Positions 1-8,620 are shown, numbered from the stretch's first letter. The stretch: DNA of 64,000 nucleotides from Aeromonas molluscorum 848 (GCF_000388115.1 NZ_AQGQ01000001.1:1-64000); one strand, 5' to 3'. Program-made: numbers and translations. Notes: generated by a model not told the origin, from the sequence alone.

Positions 1-714
1 GTTGCGGGTCAACTCGGCCAGCCGTTCGTTGCTGCCCAGATGGGGATCGACCCTGTGGTAGTCCTGGGTATCGTACTTGTGATTGCTCGGCGAGGCGAAA
101 ATGGGGTTGAGGTAGAGCGCCGTCACCCCGAGGGACTGCAAATAGTGGAGCTTGCCGTCTATCCCCGCCAGATCGCCGCCATAGAACTCGCTGCTGGCGG
201 TGCCTTCCCCCTGCTGGCTGACCGGCTCGCCCCAGGCCTTGCTGATCACCGCCTTGCCGCCGTACTCGTATTCGTGATGGCGCACGCTCAGGGAGGGATC
301 GCCGTTACAGAAACGGTCGGGGAATATCTGGTAGAACACCTGATCCTGCACCCAGCTGGGGGGCTGGTGGCGGACGTTGAAGCGAAAGTGCTGCTCGCGG
401 GGCGGCACGGCGGGGCTGATGCCGGCACCGTGCAGCCACCATTGGCCCTCGTCGGTCAGGCACTTGAAGCAGTAGAGCTGCAGATCCTGGCTCTGGGCCA
501 GGGGCAGTCTGACCTGCCATATCTTCAGCCTGTCCCGGGTCGCGACCGGCGTCATGGCCAGCAGGTACTCCTCGTTGTCCGGCTCGTGGCGCAGCCAGAT
601 TTCGCGAATGGGGGCAGCCTGCTCGCAGAACAGGGTCAGCAGCAGGGAGTCGGACCCTTCCTGAAACCAGGGGGCCGCCTGAGGGTGAAACAGAAACGGG
701 ATATCTTGGGTCAT
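1..714 (-). CDS. malZ: Maltodextrin glucosidase MalZ (N-terminal 238 codons; 3' end outside window)
   Basis: Family GH13 alpha-glucosidase that removes glucose from the reducing end of short maltodextrins in the cytoplasm. The reading frame is open from an ATG at 714 down to base 1, so the gene leaves the window at the left edge. The N-terminal beta-sandwich region is followed, from about residue 120, by the GH13 entry segment DQVFYQIFPDRF and then FYGGDLAGIDGKLHYLQSLG and ALYLNPIF, which follow E. coli MalZ closely. The catalytic acids lie beyond the edge and cannot be checked. The start lies 4 bases after the stop of the upstream HDOD gene, so the two are probably co-transcribed. Confidence 0.88.
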   Translation of the reverse strand, partial: MTQDIPFLFHPQAAPWFQEGSDSLLLTLFCEQAAPIREIWLRHEPDNEEYLLAMTPVATRDRLKIWQVRLPLAQSQDLQLYCFKCLTDEGQWWLHGAGISPAVPPREQHFRFNVRHQPPSWVQDQVFYQIFPDRFCNGDPSLSVRHHEYEYGGKAVISKAWGEPVSQQGEGTASSEFYGGDLAGIDGKLHYLQSLGVTALYLNPIFASPSNHKYDTQDYHRVDPHLGSNERLAELTRN

Positions 715-718
715 AGGC

Positions 719-1549
719 TCATTGGGTCAGGAGTTCGGCGAGGGCATTGCCCTGTTCGTGGAGCGTCTCGAGCTGCGTCGCCAGTTGGCTGACGTCCAGC
801 CCGAGGGGCTTGGCCAACTGGGTCGGGAAGCGGGCTATGATGGTCTGGGCCGGAACGCCGGCATGCCAGGCAAAGGAGATGAACACCGCCAGCCGGATCA
901 GCAGGGCGTCACGACTGACGGGCTGATGGGCAAGGGGGTCGAGTTGCTGGTCGATGGCGACCACGAAGGCGGGTGCAAGTTGCCAGCGCCGGGCCAGTTC
1001 GGCGCCGAGCTGGGCATAATCGTAACCCAGCATCTCGCGCTGGGCTTCGACCCGGCTACTGCCCTGCTGCACCGCCAGATGGATAAGCTCGGCCTCTTCG
1101 GGCAGGGCACTCTGGATCAGCAGCTCACCAATGTTGTGGATGAGGGCGCAGGTGAAGGCGGTCTCGGGATCCATCTCTTTGGCTTGCTGGGCCAGGATGC
1201 GGGCTATGGTGGCGACCTGGAAGGTCTCGGTCCAGAAGCGGTGCTTGTCGAAGCTGGGGGGGGCTTTGAAGCTGCCAATGATGCTGGATGCAACCACCAG
1301 AGCGCGCAGGCGGTTGAAGCCGAGCCGGATCACCGCCTGCTCGATGGAGGTGACCTCTTTGCCCCGGCACAGGGCGGCGGAGTTCGCAAGGCGAAGTACC
1401 TTGACGCTGATCACCTGATCCATGGTGATCTTGGCGGCTATCTTGTCGATCTGGGCATTTTCATCGCCGAAGCTCTGCATCAGCTCGTGAAGCAGCTGGG
1501 GTATGGTGGGCAGTTGCTTAATCTTGTCAAACAGGTGATCCATCGACAT
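719..1549 (-). CDS. HDOD domain protein
   Basis: A 276-residue protein consisting almost wholly of an HDOD domain, a catalytically inactive relative of HD phosphohydrolases found in signalling proteins. The segment LPTIPQLLHELMQSFGDENA and the later TMDQVISVKVLRLANSAAL are typical of the N-terminal part; the usual HIGELL-like element appears as HNIGELL. The start at 1549 (MSMDHLF) is chosen over an upstream ATG at 1573 because GGAGG lies 8 bases before it. The gene is followed after 4 bases by malZ. There is no attached GGDEF, EAL or kinase domain. The signalling partner cannot be told from the sequence. Confidence 0.8.
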   Translation of the reverse strand: MSMDHLFDKIKQLPTIPQLLHELMQSFGDENAQIDKIAAKITMDQVISVKVLRLANSAALCRGKEVTSIEQAVIRLGFNRLRALVVASSIIGSFKAPPSFDKHRFWTETFQVATIARILAQQAKEMDPETAFTCALIHNIGELLIQSALPEEAELIHLAVQQGSSRVEAQREMLGYDYAQLGAELARRWQLAPAFVVAIDQQLDPLAHQPVSRDALLIRLAVFISFAWHAGVPAQTIIARFPTQLAKPLGLDVSQLATQLETLHEQGNALAELLTQ

Positions 1550-1691
1550 GGGGGCCGCCTCCGTTGCGTGCACTGCCCATATTGTGCCACATACTAGGAC
1601 CTTGTTCCTGATGCGCAGTCCATTATTACGCGACGGCGATACCCTGGCCTTGTGTCCGTTCAGGGCGCCGCTGTGGTGGCGAAGGCCGCGC

Positions 1692-2111
1692 TCAGTAGAC
1701 CCAGTCCCGCAACTTGTATTCCAGTCGGTGCCGTTTTCCCTGCAGGATCAGCCGCTGGGTGTCGCCTTCCAGGGTGGCCCCCTGTTGCAGGGTGTCGAGC
1801 ACCGCCTGCTCTATGGTGTCGAGGGGCGCCAGGCAGGCCATGCTGGTGCTGCCCAGATTGTTGACCTTCAGTCGATCACCCTTGAGGCGGCCCTGGCCGA
1901 AATAGCGGTTGCAACCGGCGATGCCGTTGACGGTGAAGTGTTCGCCTATCTCGAGATCCGGTCTGTTTCGGGCGGGTACTGTGATGGGCTGGTCATCCAG
2001 TTTGTCCAGCACCCAGTGGTGGTGCATGAGATCCTGGCGGCTCAACTGGGGGGCCGAACTGCAACCGCCAAGCAGTAGCAGGGCGAGCACCAGCAGCAAA
2101 AATCTGTACAT
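1692..2111 (-). CDS. META domain lipoprotein (HslJ-like)
   Basis: A 139-residue predicted outer-membrane or periplasmic lipoprotein. The N-terminus is a type II signal peptide with lipobox LLGGC (Cys16). The remainder is one META domain, recognised by WVLDKLDDQPI at the start, the NGIAGCNRYFGQG core and a C-terminal segment ending in a hydrophobic strand. E. coli HslJ, which contributes to novobiocin resistance and heat-shock tolerance, has the same organisation, but the function of META domains is not settled. It stands alone between the HDOD gene and yegD. Confidence 0.75.
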   Translation of the reverse strand: MYRFLLLVLALLLLGGCSSAPQLSRQDLMHHHWVLDKLDDQPITVPARNRPDLEIGEHFTVNGIAGCNRYFGQGRLKGDRLKVNNLGSTSMACLAPLDTIEQAVLDTLQQGATLEGDTQRLILQGKRHRLEYKLRDWVY

Positions 2112-2274
2112 GGGAGGGCTCCGGTAGTGAGTGCCCTAAGGATAGCGTCAGCGAGCGGGTGGGGGCAGGGGCACAGGGCGGGCCCCCGACCGCTTCTGTC
2201 GCCCCGAGACGCCGCAAGCACCTCTCATGACGGGATTGGTGTCGATAGCAGCCCAGCCAGGCGCCACTGGCTGG

Positions 2275-2320
2275 AAAAAGAGGCGGTGACCCCGGGGTCG
2301 CCGCCTCTTCTTGCTTTTTT
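2275..2320. terminator. Bidirectional rho-independent terminator between yegD and the META gene
   Basis: Nearly perfect inverted repeat: arms 2278-2293 and 2294-2309 differ by one base that still allows a G-U pair. A T-tract follows on the plus strand (2315-2320) and a shorter one on the minus strand (2275-2279). The minus-strand reading ends the yegD transcript. Confidence 0.65.
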
Positions 2321-2347
2321 GCCGCTGCGGGCCTGAGCGCAGTTGGG

Positions 2348-3709
2348 TCAGGAACCAAACAGGCGCTCGGCGTAACGGGCCAGGCCGGATGCGACCGAGC
2401 CGAAGTCATCGCCGCCATCTACCGGAATAGCGGGCAGTTTGGCGTTGATATAGGCCTTGATGAGGGGGGAGCGGGCGCTGCCTCCGGTGACGAAGACGCG
2501 ATCCGGCACTATCCCGGCGGCGGCAATGGCTTCGTCCATCAGCTCCCCTATCTTCTCCAGCAGAGGAGTCGCGGCCGTTGCCAGCTGATCCCGGGTCAGA
2601 TCGGCGTGCAAATCCCGCTCCAGCTCGGTCAGCGGCTGCTGGCAGCTCTCCTGGTCGGAGAGGCTGATCTTGCCCTGCTCGGCGCGCCAGACCAGCTGGT
2701 GGCTGAGTTTATGGGCCCGCAGCCTGACAAGGCGTGCCAGCTTGCTGCCGGGCTTGCTGTCGAGCTGCAACTCTTGCAGGGATCTTGCCGTTTCCAGGCT
2801 GTAGAAGCGGCTCTGGGCGCTGACATCATTGATGGCGGCGGCATCCCAGAAGAGGGGATGGGGCAGCGGTTTGCCGGTCTTGAGGGTTTCGTGCATGCCG
2901 AGCAGCGGCATCATGCCCTCGACCGTGAGGCGGATATCGAAGTCGTTGCCGCCGATGCGCTGGCCACTGTGGCCGAGCAGATCGCTGCTGCGGTCCAGCC
3001 TGTCTCGATAGCCGGGGCCCATGCGCAGCATGGAACAGTCGGTGGTACCACCACCGATATCCACCACCAGTACCACGGCATCCTCGCTGAGGCGTGCCTC
3101 GAATTCGAAGCCGGCGGCCACGGGTTCATAGAGGAATTCCACCTGCTCGAAGCCAGCCAGTCTGGCGGCCTCGCTCAGGATGGCGATGGCCTGGCGGTTG
3201 CTCTCCTCCCCTGCCAGTCCCTGGAAGTTGACCGGGCGACCTATCACGGCGCTGCGCACCGGCTGGCCGAGCTGCTGCTCCGCCTCTTGCCGCACGTGCA
3301 GCATCATGGCGCAGACGATGTCTTCAAACAGAGCTATCTGAGGCGGTTTGAGGCCGTAGGCACCGAGGAAGGACTTGGGCGACTTGATGTAGTAACCCTC
3401 ATCCGGGGCTTCCAGATAGCGCTCCAGGGCTGCACCACCGAAGCTGAGTTCGTCAATCAGCCCCTCGTCCCGCATCTGGCGGCGTACCGACTGGGCACGC
3501 TGCACAACTGGGCCGCGCAGCTTGAGGTAGCTCTGTTGCTGCGTCGGGGAGAGCCCTTCGGCGAGTAGACCGGCGATGGCATCCCTGTGCGGAGCGTGCA
3601 GGGTAGAGGGCAGGTAGTGGGAGGTGCCGAGGGACAACAGTCTGGGGCTGCCTTGCTCCATTACGGCGACGGCGCAGTTGGATGTGCCGTAATCGAATCC
3701 GATAATCAT
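2348..3709 (-). CDS. yegD: Hsp70-family chaperone YegD
   Basis: A 453-residue Hsp70-like protein lacking the substrate-binding domain of DnaK, of nearly the same length as E. coli YegD (450). Visible nucleotide-binding motifs are the phosphate-1 loop GFDYGTSNCAVAVM at the N-terminus, the phosphate-2 loop VVDIGGGTTDCSML near residue 215 and the adenosine motif VFVTGGSARSPLI near residue 410. The segment SPKSFLGAYGLKPPQIALFED is characteristic of YegD. It is probably a cytoplasmic ATP-dependent chaperone with unknown clients. It appears to be a single-gene unit with its own terminator. Confidence 0.92.
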   Translation of the reverse strand: MIIGFDYGTSNCAVAVMEQGSPRLLSLGTSHYLPSTLHAPHRDAIAGLLAEGLSPTQQQSYLKLRGPVVQRAQSVRRQMRDEGLIDELSFGGAALERYLEAPDEGYYIKSPKSFLGAYGLKPPQIALFEDIVCAMMLHVRQEAEQQLGQPVRSAVIGRPVNFQGLAGEESNRQAIAILSEAARLAGFEQVEFLYEPVAAGFEFEARLSEDAVVLVVDIGGGTTDCSMLRMGPGYRDRLDRSSDLLGHSGQRIGGNDFDIRLTVEGMMPLLGMHETLKTGKPLPHPLFWDAAAINDVSAQSRFYSLETARSLQELQLDSKPGSKLARLVRLRAHKLSHQLVWRAEQGKISLSDQESCQQPLTELERDLHADLTRDQLATAATPLLEKIGELMDEAIAAAGIVPDRVFVTGGSARSPLIKAYINAKLPAIPVDGGDDFGSVASGLARYAERLFGS

Positions 3710-3756
3710 GGGCGGCGGGCTCCTGTGTAAAAAGGGGCCGGACAGCCTAACGAATT

Positions 3757-3780
3757 GCGCCGACTCTCACAAGTCGGCGC
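3757..3780 (-). terminator. Hairpin after ldhA, possible terminator
   Basis: Perfect 9-bp stem (3757-3765 with 3772-3780) and a 6-base loop, 46 bases after the ldhA stop. The T-tract on the minus strand is poor, so termination is uncertain. Confidence 0.4.
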
Positions 3781-3826
3781 TGGATATTAGAAAGGGCGGG
3801 GCTAGCCTGCCAGAGGCGAGCCTGGT

Positions 3827-4819
3827 TCAGGCATCGACCTCGTTGGGACAACTGCCGCTCTGCTCGATAGCCTGGAGATTGCCGAGCGTGGTGTCGGCGA
3901 TGGCATGCAGGGCTTCACGGGTCAGGAAGGCCTGGTGGCCGGTGAAGAGCACGTTGTGGCAGGCGGAGAGGCGGCGGAACACATCATCGGTGATCACCTC
4001 GTTGGATTTGTCTTCGAAGAAGAGATCCTCTTCTTCTTCATAGACATCCAGACCCAGGGCGCCGATGCGAGAGGTCTTGAGGGCCTCGATGGCGGCATTG
4101 GCGTCGAGCAGGCCGCCCCGGCTGGTGTTGATGATCATCACCCCGTCCTTCATTTTGGCGAAGGCCTCCTTGTTCAGCAGGTGGTAGTTATCCTTGAACA
4201 GCGGACAGTGCAGACTGATGACGTCGGACTGGCGCAGCAGGGTGTCGATGTCCACGTACTCGGCCCCCAGATCGATGGCGGCCTGATTCGGATAAGGGTC
4301 GCTCACCAGCAGGCGCATGCCGAAGCCCTTGAGGATGCGCAGGGTGGCGATGCCGATCTTGCCGGTGCCGACTATGCCCGCGGTACGGCCGTGCATGTTG
4401 AAGCCAACCAGCCCTTCCAGGGAGAAGTTGGCATCGCGGGTACGCTGGTAGGCCTTATGGATGCGGCGGTTGAGGGTCATCATCAGACCGACGGCGTGCT
4501 CGGCAACCGCCTCGGGGGAGTAGGCGGGTACCCGCACCACTTTCAGGCCAAGCTCCTTGGCGGCGACCAGGTCGACGTTGTTGTAACCGGCGCAGCGCAG
4601 GGCGATCACCTTGGTGCCATATTGGGCCAGTTCGGTCAGCACTTCCCGGTCGGCGTCATCGTTGACGAACAGGCAGACCACGGGGAAGCCATGGGCGAGG
4701 CGCGCCGTCTTGGCTTCCAGCCGCACATCGAAATATTCCAGTTCGAAGCCGTACTGGTCGTTGGCCTGGTGAAAGTGTTCCTTGTCGTAACTCTTGGTAC
4801 TGAACAGGGCGACGCGCAT
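3827..4819 (-). CDS. ldhA: Fermentative D-lactate dehydrogenase
   Basis: NAD-dependent cytoplasmic enzyme reducing pyruvate to D-lactate in mixed-acid fermentation. At 330 residues it matches E. coli LdhA (329). The Rossmann motif GIVGTGKIG lies near residue 150. The catalytic Arg is in NTSRGGLLD, the Glu in the DVYEEEEDLF region and the His in FTGHQAF, the standard triad of D-2-hydroxyacid dehydrogenases. A GGAG ribosome site stands 9 bases before the ATG. It is a single-gene unit between yegD and an SDR gene. Confidence 0.95.
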   Translation of the reverse strand: MRVALFSTKSYDKEHFHQANDQYGFELEYFDVRLEAKTARLAHGFPVVCLFVNDDADREVLTELAQYGTKVIALRCAGYNNVDLVAAKELGLKVVRVPAYSPEAVAEHAVGLMMTLNRRIHKAYQRTRDANFSLEGLVGFNMHGRTAGIVGTGKIGIATLRILKGFGMRLLVSDPYPNQAAIDLGAEYVDIDTLLRQSDVISLHCPLFKDNYHLLNKEAFAKMKDGVMIINTSRGGLLDANAAIEALKTSRIGALGLDVYEEEEDLFFEDKSNEVITDDVFRRLSACHNVLFTGHQAFLTREALHAIADTTLGNLQAIEQSGSCPNEVDA

Positions 4820-4985
4820 CGTTGAATCTCCAACTTGGGTTATGTGGTTAATTTACAACAAGGATGCGGGCGCAGCACCTGAAACCGGCGCCAACTTGCC
4901 TCGTTCGTGAGCGGCTGACCGTCATGGCGATGAAAACTAACCAGACAATCTCGCAGGTGTTGCGCCGGGCGGCAACACGCCGGAC

Positions 4986-5666
4986 TTACTCCACCTCCAC
5001 CGGTGGGCGGAAAGTCATCTCGTGCATCACCACATCGTCTGGCAGGTTGAGCAGTTGGACCAGGGTGCGCGCCACGCTGGCGGGCTGCATGTATTGCGGC
5101 CTGGCCTGGGCACGAAAGCCGGTATCTGTGCCACCCGGGTAGAGAGTCGTGACCTTGATGCCATAGGGCTGGGCCTCCTTCATCATCACCTGACTCAAAC
5201 CGGCAAAGCCTTGCTTCATGGCGGTATAGACCCCCATGGTTTCGCTGCTGCGCTTGGCAACCGTGCTCACCACGTTGATCAGGTAGCCCTGGCCACGAGG
5301 CTGCATCGACTTGAGCGCCTCCCGTGCCAGCAGGTAGGGGGCGCGCAGATTGATGGCGTATTGCAGGTCGAACTCCTCCAGAGTGGTGTCAACCAGGGGG
5401 GCCTTGCGGGTATTCATGCCGGCGTTGTTGATCAGCACATCTATGGGGCCAAGGGCCTGTTCGGCGCTGGCGTAGAGGGCGAGCAGGGCGGCGGGGTCGG
5501 CCAGATCCGCGGTCTCCCCCAGGCAGCCAGTCTCTTGCTTGAGGCGGGTGAGGGCCTCCTGATTGCGTCCGGTGGCAAAGACCCGGTAACCCTGCCGGGT
5601 CAGTTCTTCCACCAGGGCATAGCCTATGCCGCTGGTGGCGCCTGTCACCAAGATGGTCTGGTACAT
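4986..5666 (-). CDS. Short-chain dehydrogenase/reductase
   Basis: A 226-residue classical SDR oxidoreductase. The cofactor loop TGATSGIG is at residues 8-15, the NNAG motif near residue 83 and the catalytic YxxxK as YTAMK near residue 145, with the Ser about 13 residues before it in the VVSTVAK segment. The start at 5666 is chosen because GGAG stands 6 bases upstream; two earlier in-frame ATGs (5678 and 5705) have no ribosome site. The substrate cannot be predicted. It lies 69 bases after creA on the same strand and could share its transcript. Confidence 0.8.
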   Translation of the reverse strand: MYQTILVTGATSGIGYALVEELTRQGYRVFATGRNQEALTRLKQETGCLGETADLADPAALLALYASAEQALGPIDVLINNAGMNTRKAPLVDTTLEEFDLQYAINLRAPYLLAREALKSMQPRGQGYLINVVSTVAKRSSETMGVYTAMKQGFAGLSQVMMKEAQPYGIKVTTLYPGGTDTGFRAQARPQYMQPASVARTLVQLLNLPDDVVMHEMTFRPPVEVE

Positions 5667-5734
5667 CTGCAACTCCATATTCTGTTTAACAATCAGGTTT
5701 GGCATCGGGGAGTTCCCTGTGGCAAGGCAGTACC

Positions 5735-6196
5735 TTATCCCCAGGGCATGATGGGTACGGCGCTGACCGCGCTCTTGTAGGAGCCGTCGATCAGCTTGGT
5801 GCTGTAGGTGAGATAGACCAGGCTGCCCCGCTTCTTGTCAAAGAAACGCACCACTTTCTGCTCCTTGAACACCAGGGACGTGTTGACGTCGAATACCTCC
5901 TCCCCCTGTTTGAGCTTGTCCGGCACGGCAATGGAACCGGTCTGATGGCAAGAGAGCGAGGCGTGGGAGGGATCCTCAGCCAGACCCAGTCCTCCCTTGA
6001 CACCGCCTGTCTTGGGACGAGCCAGGTAACAGGTGACGCCGGCGATATCCGAGTCATCGAAGGCCTCGATCACTATCTTGTGATTGGGCCCGAGCAGCTT
6101 GAAGGCGGTGCTCACCTCACCGACGGTATCTGCCTTGCCATGGGCCAAGGCGGGCAGCAGCAGGGCGGTAGCCAGCAGAGTGTTCAGGAAACGCAT
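5735..6196 (-). CDS. creA: CreA family periplasmic protein
   Basis: A 153-residue protein with an N-terminal signal peptide (MRFLNTLLATALLLPALAHG) and the CreA domain, recognised by GEVSTAFKLLGPNHKIVIEA, the DDSDIAGVTCYLARPKTGG block and LSCHQTGSI. E. coli CreA has 157 residues and the same motifs. Its biochemical role is unknown. It is not next to creBCD here, as it would be in E. coli. GGAG lies 7 bases before the start. Confidence 0.88.
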   Translation of the reverse strand: MRFLNTLLATALLLPALAHGKADTVGEVSTAFKLLGPNHKIVIEAFDDSDIAGVTCYLARPKTGGVKGGLGLAEDPSHASLSCHQTGSIAVPDKLKQGEEVFDVNTSLVFKEQKVVRFFDKKRGSLVYLTYSTKLIDGSYKSAVSAVPIMPWG

Positions 6197-6215
6197 GTAT
6201 TTCTCCAGAGCGGCA

Positions 6216-6657
6216 TCAATAGCGGAGGTGCAGCCGTCGATAGAGACTCGCCAGCAGCCAGGCGGGCCCGATCAGCAGGTACTGCAAGTCGGTGAAAAAG
6301 GCGGGGTGCTTGCCCTCGAGGCGATGGCCGACAAATTGGGCCAGCCAGCACAGCACAAATCCCCCTAGTGCCCAGGGCCAGAGCGGTGCAGGGCCCGGTT
6401 GGCAGAGCCAGAGGCCGAGGGCGGTTAGCAGTGTCATGCCGAGAAAGAGTGGCAACAAGAGGCGCAGGCAGCAGAGCAGCACCGGGATGGCGACCAGCAT
6501 GACCCAATCGAGGGGGGCTGGCCGAGGGCCTCTTGGCAGCGACCAGAGTAGCGCCAGGCAGCACAGATAGATGCACTGCCAGCTTGTGAATAGCGACATT
6601 GATCGGCTGGGTGTGGCGCTTGGCGTATTCGGCAAACCAGGTTTCCATCGATTTCAT
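6216..6657 (-). pseudogene. DUF962/Mpo1-like membrane protein, frameshifted
   Basis: The N-terminal part (MKSMETWFAEYAKRHTQP.. from 6657, with AAGGAG 8 bases upstream) is the normal start of the DUF962 family, small membrane proteins related to yeast Mpo1, a dioxygenase of fatty-acid alpha-oxidation. After NVAIHKLAV (about base 6575) the family sequence continues in another frame as IYLCCLALLWSLP.. through hydrophobic segments to WLAQFVGHRLEGKHPAFF and a stop at 6216. The first frame runs on as low-complexity nonsense to 6184. A small indel near 6573-6580 restores one frame of about 146 residues. Either the gene is broken or the base calls are wrong at this point. Confidence 0.65.
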
Positions 6658-6721
6658 GAGCGCGGCTCCTTGCCGGTCGTCCGTTGCCCGTCCCGATACT
6701 GGACGTTTGCTGATGACGTCG

Positions 6722-7585
6722 TTATTGGCCCTGGACCGGGGGATAGTCCCAATACTGGGCAGGTATGCTGCGCAGCAAGGGGGTCATGTCCGGGTTGGCC
6801 AGCTTGATGGTAGTGCGATTGGCCAGATTGGCGCTGGCCAGGGCGGTGCGAATGGCCGGGTTCTCCCGGAAAAAGCGCATGAAGCTGCCATCGGCGTAGG
6901 CGGATTCCAGCCCCCGGGTCAGGGCCTTGGCCAGCTTGGGGTATTGGGGGCTGACAAAGAAGAACTCGGCGAAGGGGTAGCGGATCAACAGGTGTTGCTC
7001 TACCACCAGATTTGGATATTGGCTCGTTAGCTCTCGCTGTTCGGCGAAAATCTCCACCAGGTTGCGCGGGAAGAAGTCGAGCCGGCCCCCGTCATTCATC
7101 AGGCGAAATAGATTGGTGAAACGGGTCATGTAAGTGGGAATGCCAGCGGCCTGATAGATCTTGTTGTCGGCCCAGCCGATGCCTTGGGCCGCACGCATTT
7201 TCTTGAGCTGCTCGAGAGTCTCTATCTGGCTGAACTTCTCCTGATCCTTCTCGTGGATGAAGGAGAGCCTCAGCCCTTCCAGGCCACGAAACAGCGGCAC
7301 GGGCACCGCCAGCAGAGCAGACTCCAGGGCGCTCGAGGTACCCATCCAGAACACATTGATGGTCTTGCCGGTTTTGAGCTGCTGTTGCAGGGTGAACTGG
7401 TTCAGATCGACATCGACCTGCTCAATCTTGAATGCTTGCCCCGAGTGGCGCAGGGCCATATCCAGCAGCTTGAGCTGATAGTCACCATCGAGGTGGTTGA
7501 TGGGGCGCTTGGGGATCTTGACCACGAGATCTTGCGCCTGGGCCAGCAAGGGCAGGCACAGACACAGGGTGATGAGCCATTTCAC
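6722..7585 (-). CDS. Periplasmic solute-binding protein family 3-like protein
   Basis: A 287-residue exported protein. The signal peptide MKWLITLCLCLPLLAQAQ is followed by a mature part resembling the family 3 (amino-acid type) binding fold, with LLDMALRHSGQ, the MRAAQGIGWADNKIYQAAGIP segment and the DGGRLDFFPRNLVEI segment. The start is GTG at 7585, supported by AGGAG 8 bases upstream. No transporter permease or ATPase gene is adjacent, so it may be an orphan binding protein or a sensor rather than a component of an ABC importer. The ligand is unknown. Confidence 0.65.
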   Translation of the reverse strand: MKWLITLCLCLPLLAQAQDLVVKIPKRPINHLDGDYQLKLLDMALRHSGQAFKIEQVDVDLNQFTLQQQLKTGKTINVFWMGTSSALESALLAVPVPLFRGLEGLRLSFIHEKDQEKFSQIETLEQLKKMRAAQGIGWADNKIYQAAGIPTYMTRFTNLFRLMNDGGRLDFFPRNLVEIFAEQRELTSQYPNLVVEQHLLIRYPFAEFFFVSPQYPKLAKALTRGLESAYADGSFMRFFRENPAIRTALASANLANRTTIKLANPDMTPLLRSIPAQYWDYPPVQGQ

Positions 7586-7734
7586 GGTCTGCTCTCCTGA
7601 AGAGTCTGGGAAACTGTCCGGAGTCTAACAGAATAAAGGGCCATCGCCTCGTGTGGGGCGCTAACTGGCTGGTTGGCGATGGATGGGGACTGGCGACGGG
7701 CACCGGATGGCAGGGAAGGGAAGAGGGCAAACAA

Positions 7735-7763
7735 CCCGGCCCCGGTGCATGACCTGGGCCGGG
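7735..7763 (-). terminator. Terminator of the DksA-like gene
   Basis: 8-bp GC stem (7735-7742 with 7756-7763), followed on the minus strand by TTGTTTG. It lies directly after the stop of the DksA-like gene. Confidence 0.6.
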
Positions 7764-7769
7764 CATATA

Positions 7770-8156
7770 TCAAGCGACGCGGCGGAAGACGTGAGTGTCG
7801 TTGAATTCCTTGGTGCTCTGGCATTCGACGCAGTAACGGGATTCCGGGCGGGCTTGCAGGCGCTTGAGAGAGATCTCGTCGCCGCAGGACTCGCAGTAGC
7901 CGAAGTCGCCCTCGTTGATGCGACGGATGGCTGCCCTCAACTTGCGCAGGTGCAGCTTGTCGTGCTCGATACGGTTGAGCTCCAGGCGGCGGGCCTCTTC
8001 GATGCTGGCCCGGTCAATTTCATCAGCCATCTCGTTGGTATCGGTGGCGATGGCCTGGCTGGCCTGGGAGTTGAGGCGCTCTTCGAGTTCTGCAATTTGC
8101 GCCTCCATCTGTCCCTTGTAGTAGGCCAGTTGGTCTTTTGTCATGAAATCACACAT
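7770..8156 (-). CDS. DksA/TraR family C4 zinc-finger protein
   Basis: A 128-residue member of the DksA family, shorter than the usual 151-residue housekeeping DksA. The N-terminal coiled coil carries ADEIDRASIEEA at its tip, which keeps the Asp of the DksA active tip. The C-terminal zinc finger has four cysteines as CESC and CVEC. Such proteins enter the secondary channel of RNA polymerase and alter initiation. Because of its length it is more likely a DksA paralogue than the main DksA. Two ATGs, at 8156 and 8144, are possible starts and neither has a strong ribosome site. Confidence 0.8.
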   Translation of the reverse strand: MCDFMTKDQLAYYKGQMEAQIAELEERLNSQASQAIATDTNEMADEIDRASIEEARRLELNRIEHDKLHLRKLRAAIRRINEGDFGYCESCGDEISLKRLQARPESRYCVECQSTKEFNDTHVFRRVA

Positions 8157-8505
8157 AAGGTTTACCAGTCAGTTACTAACCCAATTTTCCGTAGTTATGG
8201 GGGCGGTCTGCGCGCAGTCCAAGCCCTGTGTCCTCGATTTACCACTGTTGTCGATGAAAAGCGTGTAAATCAGGGCGGGCCTTGTACCAAAAAAACGGCA
8301 GCAAGCAAAGCCCGGTGAACGAGGAGTGTGCGCCTTTGCAAATAATCGGTGGCGAGAAGACGGGTTCTGACTGAGCACGAGGCGTTGCGACGATCCTTGT
8401 CGGTGCAGGTTGGAGCCTGGGATTTGACTGGCATGAGTGTTTAGTATTTCGTATCGACATGGTCATTATCTAGACCGTTATTTATTGTTTTTTAAACAGA
8501 GCTGC

Positions 8506-8535
8506 TTGACAGACGCCATAACGGCGGGCTTTTAT
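8506..8535 (+). promoter_or_regulatory. Predicted sigma-70 promoter of the polyamine operon
   Basis: A consensus -35 TTGACA (8506-8511), an 18-base spacer and a -10 TTTTAT (8530-8535, 4 of 6 matches). The spacer contains an imperfect dyad around CGCC..GGCG. Transcription would start near 8542, about 80 bases before the preferred start codon. Confidence 0.45.
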
Positions 8536-8560
8536 GGAGTCGGAGATTACATATCTGCAA

Positions 8561-8590
8561 CAGGGGTGTTCCATATATTAGACACCCCTG
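8561..8590 (+). repeat. 9-bp inverted repeat before the first polyamine gene
   Basis: CAGGGGTGT (8561-8569) and its exact complement ACACCCCTG (8582-8590) are separated by 12 bases. It lies downstream of the predicted promoter and immediately before the translation start region, so it could be a repressor operator or an mRNA hairpin. It has no T-tract and is not a terminator. Confidence 0.55.
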
Positions 8591-8620
8591 CCAATGGCAA
8601 CCGTCAAGTCGGGGTTTAAC

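Larger units (their letters stand above)
8157..8620. other. Divergent intergenic region, DksA-like gene / polyamine operon
   Basis: 464 bases with no credible gene. The right half is AT-rich and holds the likely promoter of the polyamine operon and an inverted repeat, both listed separately. No other motif was recognised in the left half, which should contain the promoter of the minus-strand DksA-like gene. Confidence 0.5.
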
